DNA from: Annulohypoxylon bovei var. microspora
Lineage: Eukaryota > Ascomycota > Sordariomycetes > Xylariales > Hypoxylaceae
Reading direction: 5' to 3'
Length of the DNA: 64,000 nt
Assembly (NCBI GenBank): GCA_022836615.1
Contig: MU405222.1
Location: 186,001 to 250,000 of the forward strand
Shown here: positions 10,207 through 21,193 of the stretch, in pieces
Position numbering within the stretch: position 1 is the stretch's first letter
Layout: the number at the start of each line of letters is the position of its first letter
Notes under the pieces: generated by a model
What the model was told of the DNA's origin: nothing
Seen by the model: the letters and a program-made list of their open reading frames with translations, nothing else
Databases searched by the model: none
Program-made: the position numbers and the translations under genes

Positions 10207-11671
10207 CGTGGCTTTTGAAGAAACCGTAGGCGCGAAGGAGTAGCCTCGCCGGTTCGATTCCTTGCCCCTTATATATCCTTATAGCAGTATCACCTGCTAC
10301 TACCTAGGAGGTAGGAGGGTATCCCAAGCAAATTTATCCGGACAAGTCTGCTCAGACCAAGACAACAACTTTTTGCGATACGTTTGACTCGCGCACTCTA
10401 TCAATCGATGGGCGGACTAGCGAGTGAGCTGTCGCCTGGCGCACCCGTCGGACCTGGCCGCTGGCGTCTCAGCACGCAAACAAGCTCAAAAAGAGGTATA
10501 CACGTCAGTGGCGCAACAACGACAGCAAACCCGATTCTAAGCTCTCACTCAATTACACGATATCCCTCGCGAACTTTGTCTTACTAAACAAACCGAAAGC
10601 TAGTCGTCTCGATTAACTTTATATATAGCACCCAGCAATAGCCCCAAATAACTCTATGGTCTTAGCTTGGCTTGAAGAAACCGGGATCCGATGCCAGGAC
10701 CCGCAAGGCGGTTTTACGTCAAAGAAGGGTAATGGAAAAAGAAAAAAGTCTTCAGCAGGTTCGCTAGAACAAGGGGACTCCACACGGGACTCGAACTAAA
10801 AATTGATAAAAAATAGTACAAGGTAAGGTGAAGAAAATACAAGTAGTATTGATTACCCTACGTGTATTTGATTTTCCCTTCTGCTAAGTGGCTAGCTTGA
10901 GAGCCGGCACCTATCATTTTTATTTTATTTTTACCTTTTACTAGCTCGACGGCGTGTGCGGCTTATCTCTTCGGGTCTGGGTCGAACAAGCAAAGACCTC
11001 GGGAACAGGAAAGTGAGATATATTAAATGGATACGATCAATATCGGTGGATATGTCGATATGGAATATGTACTTACGGCATCCTAAGAAAAGATCGGAAT
11101 CGGGAGGGCCAATCAAATCGAGGTCCGATGACGGAACCCGTCGACCACGACATCACACACGGCATCTTCACCGAGCACAATTCGGGCAATACGGGACTCC
11201 AGAGCATTTCATTACTTATTTTGATTCTCTATGGCCATGCTTTATCGTCGCTTCTGGAACTATGATAATGCCTATCCTCATAAACCTAACCATCTAACAA
11301 GGCGTTACAACATAATCCGTATTCTTCGCCGGATTCGCCACATTTTGTCATATCACGTCACAATTAGTCGTCGCTTCGACTCTCTATTTCGCTCTGACCA
11401 TGTCGCTTTCTCTCTTTCTTAGAGGCTGGAAGAACCTTTCATTTTCTACTCTTGTTTTATGGCCCGGTATCTATGTATATGGGTCAGACCTAGCCACTTC
11501 TCTATCCTACCATCGTTGCTTTAGACTGCGGCGGTTTATCTAACAGCTCTTTCCTGTATTAGTCGTTTACCCGTTTCTGTATCGTAGCCGATGACATGTA
11601 CGAGATAGTAAAGCCTAGAATTCGTTAGCAATAATTCTAAACATATGTTCTTGTAGAAACACGAGAGTCAC
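10207..11671. other. Intergenic, no gene seen
   Basis: This region contains the asparaginase promoter side and the 3' flank of the 5-phosphatase gene. Open frames of up to 113 codons (10956-11297 +) have no recognisable domains and look like chance. Two B-box-like strings were checked and are not tRNAs. Confidence 0.5.
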
Positions 11672-14600
11672 TTACATCTCCGCGTTCGCCTCCTTCCCCT
11701 TGAGGTTCTCGAAACGTTGCTGGCAATCTGCCCAAGCTAACGTCCGCTTTTTAGGCGAGATAGACTTAACAGTAAACTTGAATTGACCTGTCACGGGTCG
11801 GTGGTCAGAAACCCTGACCTCGTGCCGTCTATATTCAAATTGCTGTATTCTGCCAAAACCTCGGTGAAGGAGGCGATCGCACCACGCCGGGGACCGTTTC
11901 TTCTCGCTAGTGTCGTAGTTATCAGTTCCCACATCATACTTGTACGTCGGTGGGAATTCGATGTGCATCTCATCAAAAGCTCGGAGCTTGAACGCAGGGT
12001 TCCTCCTCCGAGCCACGAGGAGCTGATCGCGCTCGAGGAGTTTGGCGAGGTTATTCTGCTTCACCGCAATCACTACCGTATCCCGTGACATGGTGTCGAT
12101 ACGGTAGTTGAGATCACCGTTAAGCAAGCATAACTCGTGGTCAAGGACCATCGTACCGTCGCCGCCTCCTACGTAACTGTCGATACGGACACTTGGGTCG
12201 CGCTCTACTGGTAGAAGAGGGGTTTCCATGATCGCTGCAATATCGTTATGCCGCTGATTTGCTCCTGATTGACCCGCCGCAAGATGGCAGTTGATGAAGC
12301 AGAGCGAGGTATCGTCTATCATGAATCGCACGACGATGGCACCTTTGTTGCCGTGTAAACCTCCCATTCCACGCTTGATCTCGGTGTTGTTAAGATTTCG
12401 TATACGGTCACGGAGGTTCGACTTCACGAATATACAAGTAAAAAGGCCCACTAGAGTGGCTGTTTGAAGTAGATGGTAGAGATGATCGGCGGGCATATAA
12501 TCGTCCAGACTCCTGACGAGGAAGTCCCTCCAATCTCGGTATTGGTGGCTCATCTTCTCCTGGTCTGATGCATCTTTCTTTTTCGGTTTGAAGAATCGCT
12601 TTGCTGTCGCAGTTTTATCCTCTAGGTCAACCAGTTCTTGGAATCCAAAAATAATGATATCTGGAGGATCGCTTGACTGCAACAAATTCTGTATGAATAT
12701 GGAATCGGACTCGGAATATCTTAGGCTGTTGGGGGTCGAGGCTCCGGCATTCCATGTCATCGCCAAAACTTTGAGGTCTTCGAATTTGCAGTATTGCGTA
12801 TCGAGGGACTTCATCTCGTTTTCCAAAAAATCGTCTTGCAACAACCCATCCCAAGACTTTACAATATTGTCTGCGCCCAAAGTGACGACCTGCGACCGAT
12901 CTAGTTTATAGAAGCCCGAAGGATCAGCGATAATTTTGATGAGTGGATTGTCGTGAGCTTGCCAATCCTTCTTGATGACCCAGGGCGACTTTGAAATGTC
13001 ATATACACAAATCCTCCCGGAGTTGAAGCCTGCCCATATATTATTTCCCACGCCCGCTAGGGAGTTGATCTTGTATGAGCTGACGTTGAGCACGCTGAGA
13101 CATGCGAAATCCTTCTGGGAATAGATGCTGACTTTGCCGTCGTTGTGACCGAAGAAGACTTTGCCCGGTTGTGACTTCATGAGGGTTCCAGATGTCACTT
13201 CGCCTGCCCCTTCCGAGACTAGGGGTCTCATGAGAACCTGTAATTGACTTCGGCCACCGGTTGTAGGTGTAAAGATACGGATTTCTTTGCCTGCTGCGTG
13301 CCATAACTCGTCGCCAACCACGATAGAAAATGTATGTCCTTTAGGTAACCGGTAAGTCTGATCAGGGTTGAGGCTTAGATTCGGAGCCCCGTCGCTGTCT
13401 GGTCCCCATACGTGCAGCGTCCCTCCTTCGTCCAGACTCCACATCTCATTGTAATGCCTATAAATCTTGATTATTTCATATCGTCCATGGGCATTTGGCC
13501 TGGTTTCGGTTATGTTCTGAGATGTAACGTCGGCTTCTATGATCTCGCCAACATTGTTACCAATCCAAATGCGAATCCCCTCTTCCAGCACATTTGCGCC
13601 TGGTCTAAACGCCACGGCAGTTGCTTTAATCCCCTCCCCGTGAGTAAAACTCACCACGAGTTCACCGTCAAGGAGGTTCCAGACTCGCGTGAGATGGCCG
13701 GAAGTACATACGTATTGCCCACAGACATCAAATATCCTAGCATCATACTTGGTAGGGATCTCATGAGTGCCCTGTTTTATAAAGGGTGGTCGGCGGTTCA
13801 CCTTGGTTGGGTCGGGATATTGGGATACAATCTCTACATCACCTGTAGAAGTCGGGTATGATGAGTCGGAAGGTCGACTTTCCATGTTACTTAGGCCTGG
13901 TCTCCTTGTAGGATCATGGAACTCGGCCGGTATCCTTTCGGAGTTCTTGTCTACTGTCATGGATCTCCCATGAGTACGCGGCGGGGGAAGTGCAAGTTGA
14001 CTAGTTGGTGTCGATACTACACGTTTAGGCTGTGGAGATACGGGTCCATCCATAGTCACACTTGTAGTGGTTACGGAGGGCCTTGGAGGTCGAGGTGGCG
14101 CTTTCACAGCCGGATTCGCTGGAATTCGGGCATGTACTGGCTCTGTAATAGTCTGTGGCCGAGCTGGGAGAGCCGGCCGGTCATCTACAGGTAGAGGTGC
14201 GATGGCCGTTCGAGCGTTTCCATTCATATCTTGGTCTCGGCGGATAGTTGCAATCGAATGGTGAAGGGGAGGAGGTTCAACTCCTTTTAGTATCACACTC
14301 GTCCTGGGCATTGCCTTTTGGGGCGGTAGTCGCGTTGGCCGTGTTGGAAGCACTGGACGATCCTCGTTCTCGGGGCTACTGGGAGGACTATTGAAGGGCG
14401 AACGTGCCTCTGAAATCTGCGGTGTCAATTCCAATTTAGACGCGTTTTCCATCAGCCTAGATAGTCGATTGGCGGGTTTCTCGGCGCGGTTCACGGGTGG
14501 TGGGATAGGCGGTGATGCTCTGGCCTCGCGGTCTCTCTTGAGCTCAGCAGACCTTCGTGGAGGAGGTGGTGACGGTGGTTGGGCTACGGCTGCGAGCCTG

Positions 14601-15049
14601 GGAGATCGGCCAGGTTCAAGTACTGGAGTATGTGGTCGACTAGGAATTTTGAATGACCGGGGTGAAGAAGCAATTGGAGTATTAGGAGACTTCGAAGGTT
14701 CGGGGAAAAGATGAGCACTCGGATCACTTTGTAAGACGGAGAGTGGTCTTGGTTTTGGTGGTGACTGAGGTGGCTCTATCAGGACGGCAGGTGGTTTAAT
14801 AGGTTTAGGGCTTAATGGCGGTGGAGCTATAATCTGGACGGAATGGCGATTTGAGGTTATCAAGGTCTCCCTCGGCTTAGGCTTTCCATTTTCTAGCGGT
14901 ACGTTCACGCCTCGAATAGGTCTCGTGTCTGGAATCGGTGGAGGTTTCGGAGACGGTGATTGATTTCTACTTGGCGGGGCATTGGCGGCTACTTGACTAT
15001 CTTTGACGCCGTCTTTGGTCTTGCCCATGCTCTCGAAATGTGACCTCAA
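11672..15049 (-). CDS. WD40-repeat inositol polyphosphate 5-phosphatase
   Basis: A single-exon protein of 1125 residues. The N-terminal 390 residues are disordered and very rich in proline, serine and arginine, with many PxxP stretches. Residues about 400-740 form a WD40-type propeller (VCGQYVCTSGHLTRVWNLLDG near its start). The C-terminal third is an inositol 5-phosphatase of the endonuclease/exonuclease/phosphatase fold. Its motifs are MTWNAGAS, FGFQELVDLEDK, GGLHGNKGAIVVRF, INCHLAAGQ, LNGDLNYRID, PAWCDRLLHRG and VSDHRPV, so the catalytic Asn, Asp and His residues are present. The family removes the 5-phosphate from PI(4,5)P2 or PI(3,4,5)P3 at membranes. There is no Sac domain, unlike synaptojanins. 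A GT just before the stop codon (GAGATGTAAGTG) could act as a splice donor, so the last residues are uncertain. A second in-frame ATG lies seven codons in. Confidence 0.9.
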   Translation of the reverse strand: MRSHFESMGKTKDGVKDSQVAANAPPSRNQSPSPKPPPIPDTRPIRGVNVPLENGKPKPRETLITSNRHSVQIIAPPPLSPKPIKPPAVLIEPPQSPPKPRPLSVLQSDPSAHLFPEPSKSPNTPIASSPRSFKIPSRPHTPVLEPGRSPRLAAVAQPPSPPPPRRSAELKRDREARASPPIPPPVNRAEKPANRLSRLMENASKLELTPQISEARSPFNSPPSSPENEDRPVLPTRPTRLPPQKAMPRTSVILKGVEPPPLHHSIATIRRDQDMNGNARTAIAPLPVDDRPALPARPQTITEPVHARIPANPAVKAPPRPPRPSVTTTSVTMDGPVSPQPKRVVSTPTSQLALPPPRTHGRSMTVDKNSERIPAEFHDPTRRPGLSNMESRPSDSSYPTSTGDVEIVSQYPDPTKVNRRPPFIKQGTHEIPTKYDARIFDVCGQYVCTSGHLTRVWNLLDGELVVSFTHGEGIKATAVAFRPGANVLEEGIRIWIGNNVGEIIEADVTSQNITETRPNAHGRYEIIKIYRHYNEMWSLDEGGTLHVWGPDSDGAPNLSLNPDQTYRLPKGHTFSIVVGDELWHAAGKEIRIFTPTTGGRSQLQVLMRPLVSEGAGEVTSGTLMKSQPGKVFFGHNDGKVSIYSQKDFACLSVLNVSSYKINSLAGVGNNIWAGFNSGRICVYDISKSPWVIKKDWQAHDNPLIKIIADPSGFYKLDRSQVVTLGADNIVKSWDGLLQDDFLENEMKSLDTQYCKFEDLKVLAMTWNAGASTPNSLRYSESDSIFIQNLLQSSDPPDIIIFGFQELVDLEDKTATAKRFFKPKKKDASDQEKMSHQYRDWRDFLVRSLDDYMPADHLYHLLQTATLVGLFTCIFVKSNLRDRIRNLNNTEIKRGMGGLHGNKGAIVVRFMIDDTSLCFINCHLAAGQSGANQRHNDIAAIMETPLLPVERDPSVRIDSYVGGGDGTMVLDHELCLLNGDLNYRIDTMSRDTVVIAVKQNNLAKLLERDQLLVARRRNPAFKLRAFDEMHIEFPPTYKYDVGTDNYDTSEKKRSPAWCDRLLHRGFGRIQQFEYRRHEVRVSDHRPVTGQFKFTVKSISPKKRTLAWADCQQRFENLKGKEANAEM

Positions 15050-16539
15050 GGACGAGACCGGTTTCTGTCACTTCAGTCAGTATCCCAATAATCCTATACG
15101 AGTATATAGAAAAGGGGTAGGAAGAATAATCGTACTAGGGACGAGTCGTCGGGTCCATTTTGACCGTTGAACTCCATGATGATGAGGGGTAGTCTCTATC
15201 AGACTACAAGATACCGGGACCCTCGTGCTCCCACGGCATCACTAGCTACGAGCTACTCTCTTGGGATCATCCAGCAGAGTAATTCGATCCCTAACTCTTA
15301 TTAACCCCTGAATATTCTATAGTAGAAGCCAAAAGTGTTCGTAGTCGTCTCTTCGTTCGTATTCGAATCGAGGGTTAAATCCAAGACGAAGGGGGGGCAC
15401 GTGGCAGTTCGTGGCAGTTTAAATCCTACGGTTTCGTTTCGGTAAGAGATATGATGTTGTCAGATCAGATTCTGTGAGTATCAATTGGATGCCTCGGCCG
15501 CTAATCGTGATCATGTTCCGCCTCTCCTTTGTCTGTGACTACTTCAGCATCGACGACGGCTTTCCCTATAATCGTAACACTGTCACGTATAACGAAGAGG
15601 CGCAGTCTCGGAGAGGTACTGTAACGTGCATATGGTGATACGTAGGTAAATGGTAAATTATTATTAGAAGTTTGTCTAGGTCTGTTACTCATGTCGGGTT
15701 TTTCTGAAAGGTAACGAGCGGAATTAATTTTGGGTTCTGCTTCGGAGTCGGTTCCAGTCATGCGAAACCTCTAACCCTCTAACATTAGTTGACTTGTGCA
15801 GGTCAGATTGCAGATCTTAGGCGCATTAATATTAGAGGTAATCCCGTATTGGCTTGAGGTGGAAATCGATGTACTTGAAGTACATAATCGATACGTAGAC
15901 GCACTACGTAATGTTCCAAGGTTTTCTAAGAGATCCATGTCTATCTCCGTAACGGTACACGTACCGCTAGGTACCTGCCGTAACCAACATATGAACCTTG
16001 AAAACCTTGGAACATTGAACATTGAACATTTTAAACCGTAAGTCCCTGACCCCACTAGAAATACGATGGTGCAGCTGCCGGTCTGTTGTATCCAATCCCT
16101 TCCATATCAGAAGCTTAGCCCCGGTTATCGGTACCGGGTACCTGCCCCAACATCCTTCAGTGGGCAGTCCCGGCTTTGAATATTTTAGCCTCTAGCCCCT
16201 GTAGGATAGTGCGCTGAAGTGCTATGTAGTTTAGGTACAGAGCCCTGGGCAAATACGCCCACGCCTAAATTGAGTTGGAGGATAGGCCTAGGTTAGGTGG
16301 ATGCGCTAAGGCGACGGGAGTGCTTGCAGGGTTGTATTCTTTCCCTATTTTGATCTGATAGATCATAAAGTCGTACCACTTATATGGATTCGATGTTCTA
16401 CGTAATTTTTTAACTTTTGAGGATTCCACGCAAATCTACCTACCACGCAAATCTACCTAAATATTCTCATTCACACTTTTCAACGTCATCGCAACAAGTA
16501 CGAGAGATAGACACAAAGCGCATCATACCCAATTTCAAA
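15050..16539. other. Divergent intergenic region with a 17-bp inverted repeat
   Basis: It separates the divergent 5-phosphatase and DUF4748-like genes. A perfect 17-bp inverted repeat, aatgttccaaggttttc at 15910-15926 and its complement at 16000-16016, encloses a 73-bp loop. Because of this symmetry, open frames occur on both strands at 15771-16055, but they are not convincing genes. Short palindromes such as GTACTTGAAGTAC lie in or near the loop. Confidence 0.55.
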
Positions 16540-17132
16540 ATGAATACGGTAGGTATCTGACGAGAGAACCAGAGAACCTAAGCAGCGCAAGAAGCTAACT
16601 TCTCTTACCCACTTAGGTCAAGTCATTCTGGTACGTGGATCGTAATGATACGTCACCCAATGGATCATGCCGTTGATTGTTAATGCCTTTATTCAGGATG
16701 GGCTGGGGCACCCTCTGCTTAGGTATGTAATTGTTGAGGGTTGATGGTTGAGGTTCACGTCGGTGAAGGTTTTACTTACACAAGTGATGTGTAGCTGGCG
16801 GAGGTGCGTACTATTTTGCGAAGAAGAGCATCAACGCCGACAGAGCCGCGCGCCTCGAGGAAGCCCGTCGAAAGAGGCAGATGATCGACTCTCTTGAGCA
16901 TTCCGACAACGTCCCTAGCAAACCCCTATCTGCATCGACAATGGGCGGCTCGTTGAATAGCAATGGCCACCCAGCTCGAACCGATACGGCTGGGTCGCCG
17001 AGTCAAGAAGCGAGCAGCGATCCAGCTCCAACCAGGCACGCTCCAGCTACAGAAGGACAACAAGTGATAGAAAAGAGCAAGTACGAGAGCAGTACGCCGT
17101 TTAGGAGTAAGAAAGGTGATCGATTCTCCTAG
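16540..17132 (+). CDS. Small DUF4748-like membrane protein
   Basis: A 128-residue protein from four exons: 16540-16548, 16617-16630, 16697-16722 and 16795-17132. The three upstream exons are tiny (9, 14 and 26 nt), so the gene is easy to miss. The N-terminus reads MNTVKSFWMGWGTLCLAGGG, then AYYFAKKSINADRAARLEEA. This is a short membrane-insertion or mitochondrial-type helix followed by a basic helix, as I recall for the fungal family DUF4748, although I could not check this against a database. The C-terminal 80 residues are polar and disordered, ending in FRSKKGDRFS. The function is not known to me. Splice junctions all have GT and AG ends, and the frame closes exactly. Confidence 0.75.
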
Positions 17133-17818
17133 TCATGGTTGGTAGCTGAGAGTATGTGTCTATACCTTATGAGCAACATGATGAAAACTTCCGTGTACAC
17201 AATTCGACGTTAAAGGGGGGACTAATTAAGACTACTCTACTCCCAAATTGTCGCTGTTATAATAACAAGAGTCTCTTGATGAGGTCAGATCGATATGGCA
17301 ATTATGAGGTTTTAAGTGTTAGTATGCGCCAGGTGTAATTATGGAAGCTTCTTTAAATTTGACTAGTCCTTGAACGTGCTTGACACAAATTAAATCGCTG
17401 TGCATCTATTCACTAGATATATAGGTACCTAGTATGTAAAGATCCTAAGTTACTCTGAATTTGAATCCGCGGCTAAAAATGATAGGTGAAGACGTCAAAA
17501 GGGTCTCGCAAATGTCATCGGCGCATGTCTCAGATGATCTTTTCCCATATAGGAATAGCCTATTCTATGTATGATAGTGGGGCCATAGGAGTATTTAATC
17601 CGTCAACCGAAAACCGCTGCCTGGCAGCTGATGGAACCTTGGAAGCTGCAGGGTCCGAACTTGCGTGCCAAAGACAACCAATTAAGTCAGCGCCGTGAAA
17701 TCTATCACGCTTCTCCCAAGAACATTAAATTCATAATTATCCAACCATCCAACAATTCAACAATCCAGCCCAAGAGCATGCGCTCTAAATACCTTATAAT
17801 TATCCTCGTTTTATAACA
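17133..17818. other. Intergenic, no gene seen
   Basis: An AT-rich spacer between two genes on the same strand. It has a TAGGTACCTA motif near 17422-17432 and only short open frames of about 60-70 codons with no recognisable features. Confidence 0.5.
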
Positions 17819-19586
17819 ATGGCGTCACCACAGCTAGCCATAGCTAAAGTCTCATTCTCCGCCGTTCTTCTACGTCAAGATCCGACATCATGTTCCCGCG
17901 GCGAGATCGACGAGTTCCTTCAGCTGCTCGACGCGACCATCTCACGATGCTCCTCGCCCAATGTTCAGGTTTGAGCAACACAATCTTATGAAATTTGGTA
18001 TCTTGTGCGACGGCTAAACGGTCGTCACATAGAAATGCAAGCAATGGATATTAAAGAACCCAGTCCAGTCCTCTGCCAGGATCACTGCCTTAGGGAAATA
18101 CCTGACGGCCTTAGCCAAGTCCTACTCCCTGGATATCGCCGCCAGTAGACAAGCTCGCAAGACTTCTTCGAAACGAAAACGACTTCATATCCTCTACATT
18201 CTAAATGATGTGTTATACCATGTTCACATCCGGAATCACAGCTCCGACTTCGCAGAAAAGCTAGAACCAGCTATTCCAGAACTTGTCCGAACCGTTGCAG
18301 CCTTTCCAAACTGCCCTAAGCATTCCAAGAAAGTGACGAACCTCGTGGACCTTTGGGGTGAAAACCAACATTTCTCAGATTCCTTTATCCAAAAGCTTCG
18401 AATTATCATCCAGGATGCGCCGGATTCTCTTACTAAGATCGATGCGCCTGTCGATGGCGCCCTGGGTTCGGGTACGAAATCGTCAAAGGAAACTCCATTT
18501 ATCATGCCGGCTATTCATGGCGATGCGGCAGTGTCATGGTACGACCTACCTGCTGCAAACTGGTTACCAGTCATTGAGCCCAATTCTACAAGACCAATGA
18601 ACCCAGATATGATCAAACCTCTGCAACTTAGCGCGGGCCCTGCGGAGAAGAGCTTGATCAAGGCTGTCCAGGATCTACTTGCCGATGTAGATCGTATCTA
18701 CAATAAAGACCAGCGCGAGAGCGATCGATCCACCGAAGATATCGATCAACTAGGGCAACGGGTTGTGCTTGATGAGATTACTGGCGATGTCATCGACGGA
18801 GAGACCTATTATGGCTGGTCGCGCGCCTTCTGCGAGAAGATGAAGCAGCGTCGCAAGAAAGCTAGTAGCCCCGGAAACGGTCGCCGCGGCCGTAGCATAT
18901 CACGATCCCGTTCAGACTCGCGAAGCACCTCCCGTGGCTCGTCGCGACCTGCTTTTAAACGACGGCGGGTATCGAGCTCGAGGAGCCCGAGCAGGAGTAG
19001 GAGTCGGAGCCCCCGGCGAAGTTACAGCAGAGAACGGCGCCGACCAAGATCATACAGCAAGTCAAGATCACGTTCACCATCAAGAGACCGGCGGTATACC
19101 CGGTCGCGCTCTCGATCTCAGGGACGGAGCCCGCCGCCTCCACGATCCTATGATCCTCCTCACTACGCCGGCTCAAACGGAAAGCAGCCGCTAGGCTTTC
19201 CGAACCAGCCACCGCACCCAAATCCACCATATCAACATTCGGCACCTCCTCCTTTCCCACAGTCCTTCCCTCCACTTCCCATGGATCAGGGCCAATACAT
19301 GGTGCCACCTCCACCCCCGCAAAACTACCAGGGACAATGGCCGCCGCCACCTCCTCCACCCCAAGTCACCGGCTTGCCATCGAACATGCCTCCAAATATG
19401 CCTCCGAACTGGCTTCAGAACATGGCGATGGGTGGATGGCCATCACATCCGCCTCCTATGCCGCCGGGAGGACCTCCGCCGCAGCAAGGGAACGGTTTCC
19501 AGCAGTATGGTCGCGGCGGAAGGGGTGATTATCGTGGTCATGGATATCGCGGAGGGTGGGATCATAGGGGTCGTGGGGGTTGGTGA
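17819..19586 (+). CDS. CID-domain, RS- and proline-rich RNA-processing protein
   Basis: A 567-residue protein from two exons, 17819-17968 and 18033-19586, joined in phase 0 across a 64-bp intron. Residues 1-140 match the CTD-interacting domain (CID/RPR) fold, with QKCKQWILKN just after the junction and KRKRLHILYILNDVLYH as the conserved helix that faces the RNA polymerase II CTD. Residues about 225-315 are an arginine/serine region with many SRSRS and RSRSP runs, typical of splicing factors. The tail is rich in proline, glycine and methionine (PPNMPPNMPPNWLQN) and ends in RGG-like repeats. The arrangement is close to animal CHERP and SCAF proteins, which link transcription to splicing. It is probably nuclear. 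The G-rich end may bind RNA. Confidence 0.85.
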
Positions 19587-21193
19587 TTAAGGGCAGATAG
19601 GGTATTTAACAATCTACTCTACTCGATAGTATGTATGCTTTTCAAGGCAAGCATACGATGGTGTAAGATACGCGAATCCTGACCACGTGTTAATGAAAAA
19701 CAGCCAGTTGGCTTCACCTCCTTACTCTACCACTCGTGACATCTGTAACTCGAGTCGCAAACCCAACTCTCCAGGCTTACGTAAAGCTCTCTTCAGTGAC
19801 GCTAGTTCTACCATTGGTGCTGTCGCCTATCGAGGATTTCTGATATTTATTCTCTACTGCCTAAACCTTACTCGTCGGGCCTCCACTATAAGTATCTGCA
19901 GGTACTATGTAAGGGACCTCCTTCGCGGTGGGGTCGACATCGCCGTCCGCTTAAGCTAAGCCCATCAATCATCACCGCCAAAGATCATCGTTCGTAACTG
20001 CAGCACCTCCTTACTAAGTTACCCCCCCCCCTCTCAGCCAATTTTTTTTTCTTGTCATCCTTTTTCTACTTTTCACCGCCAAGTCATACATACATATACA
20101 TATGTATATACCTACGCCTGCCTAATATATGCAGGCAGGTAAGCGAAATCTACAGTGTTTTCTGTAAGGCCGAGGAGGCGAAGTTGGCTAGATGTTTGGA
20201 ACATCAATACTACCTACATATGTACCTATAACATCATATAAACTGGTTAACCCCCCCTGCATGCTTCCAGTGTAGTCTAACGCATGACCACGTTCATTCG
20301 CAGTAGTAGTCTACATATCAGATGGTATCTATTCATTTGGGTGTATTAAGGCATTACGCTTCAGTGTATTACATATCAGTAAAATTCACAAGCTCTGTTA
20401 GCTCCCTATGAAATAGTATGTACACCGGGCTTTGTATAACACGTTCCGGATTTACATTAGGTTATGTCTGCATGTACCGTGTCTACACTGAATCCCCGAC
20501 ATTCATAACTAGGTAGGTACATCCCAGATTTCACACAGCATGTTTTTCATAATCGTTAATTCCGTTCAAGATATTTTGATATACCATTGAGCTAGGTATT
20601 CATATCTCTTTGGTAGCAAAAATAGTTCAAGCCTAGATGCTCTCAATGTCGGATTGGGGGAAATTTGCTATGCTATCTACGTGCTATCTACTTTGGTGGT
20701 GGTGGGTGTGTGAACGTAGTGATACTGCCCGGCATAGCGCGCGGGCAAGCAGTTCGGTTCCAATTATCAATCCGGTGGCGAGTCTGTCGTCGACGTCTTG
20801 CGCCATCCGGTCATCTCAACCTTTCGCAAGGCGGCTTCGTCATTCAAAAAGCCCCTTTTCCATTAAAGCCCTAACGTTTTACGCCTTGAAGTGCGCAACC
20901 CGATTCCCTTCCTGCAAGTTTTTTCTGCAAAGACCTAGGTCAAGCGATGAGCTGACTCCTGACACCAACACACAGTGCACACCTCGATGCAGATCTAGAT
21001 CCGCAGCCCCCAGCTGCTGAATGCTTTTGGCGTAGTTGACCTAATTCAACTGACGTAGTTTTCGTAAACCATGAGATGACAAGTTAATATGGATCCTGTG
21101 TGTTGGCACCATCTGTCCTGGAACACACGAGGGGATCACTCGTTATCTTGCGCATTGTAAGAACCCAATGACTCATCTTCAGAGATATCCATC
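19587..21193. other. Convergent 3' region with simple repeats
   Basis: A spacer between two converging genes. It contains a poly-C run near 20021, a poly-T run near 20043, a CATATACATATGTATATA microsatellite-like stretch near 20093 and an AGGTAGGTAC motif at 20511. No gene is recognised; open frames of 127 codons or fewer look accidental. Confidence 0.5.

Noticed and set aside
10236..10270. GGTTCGATTCC resembling a tRNA B box
   Set aside because: The flanking bases do not form a T stem, and there is no A box or acceptor pairing upstream.
10779..10796. GGGACTCGAAC string resembling the end of a tRNA on the minus strand
   Set aside because: The neighbouring sequence is AT-rich and gives no cloverleaf.
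15771..16055. Overlapping open frames on both strands
   Set aside because: They arise from the inverted-repeat symmetry of this segment and show no protein features.
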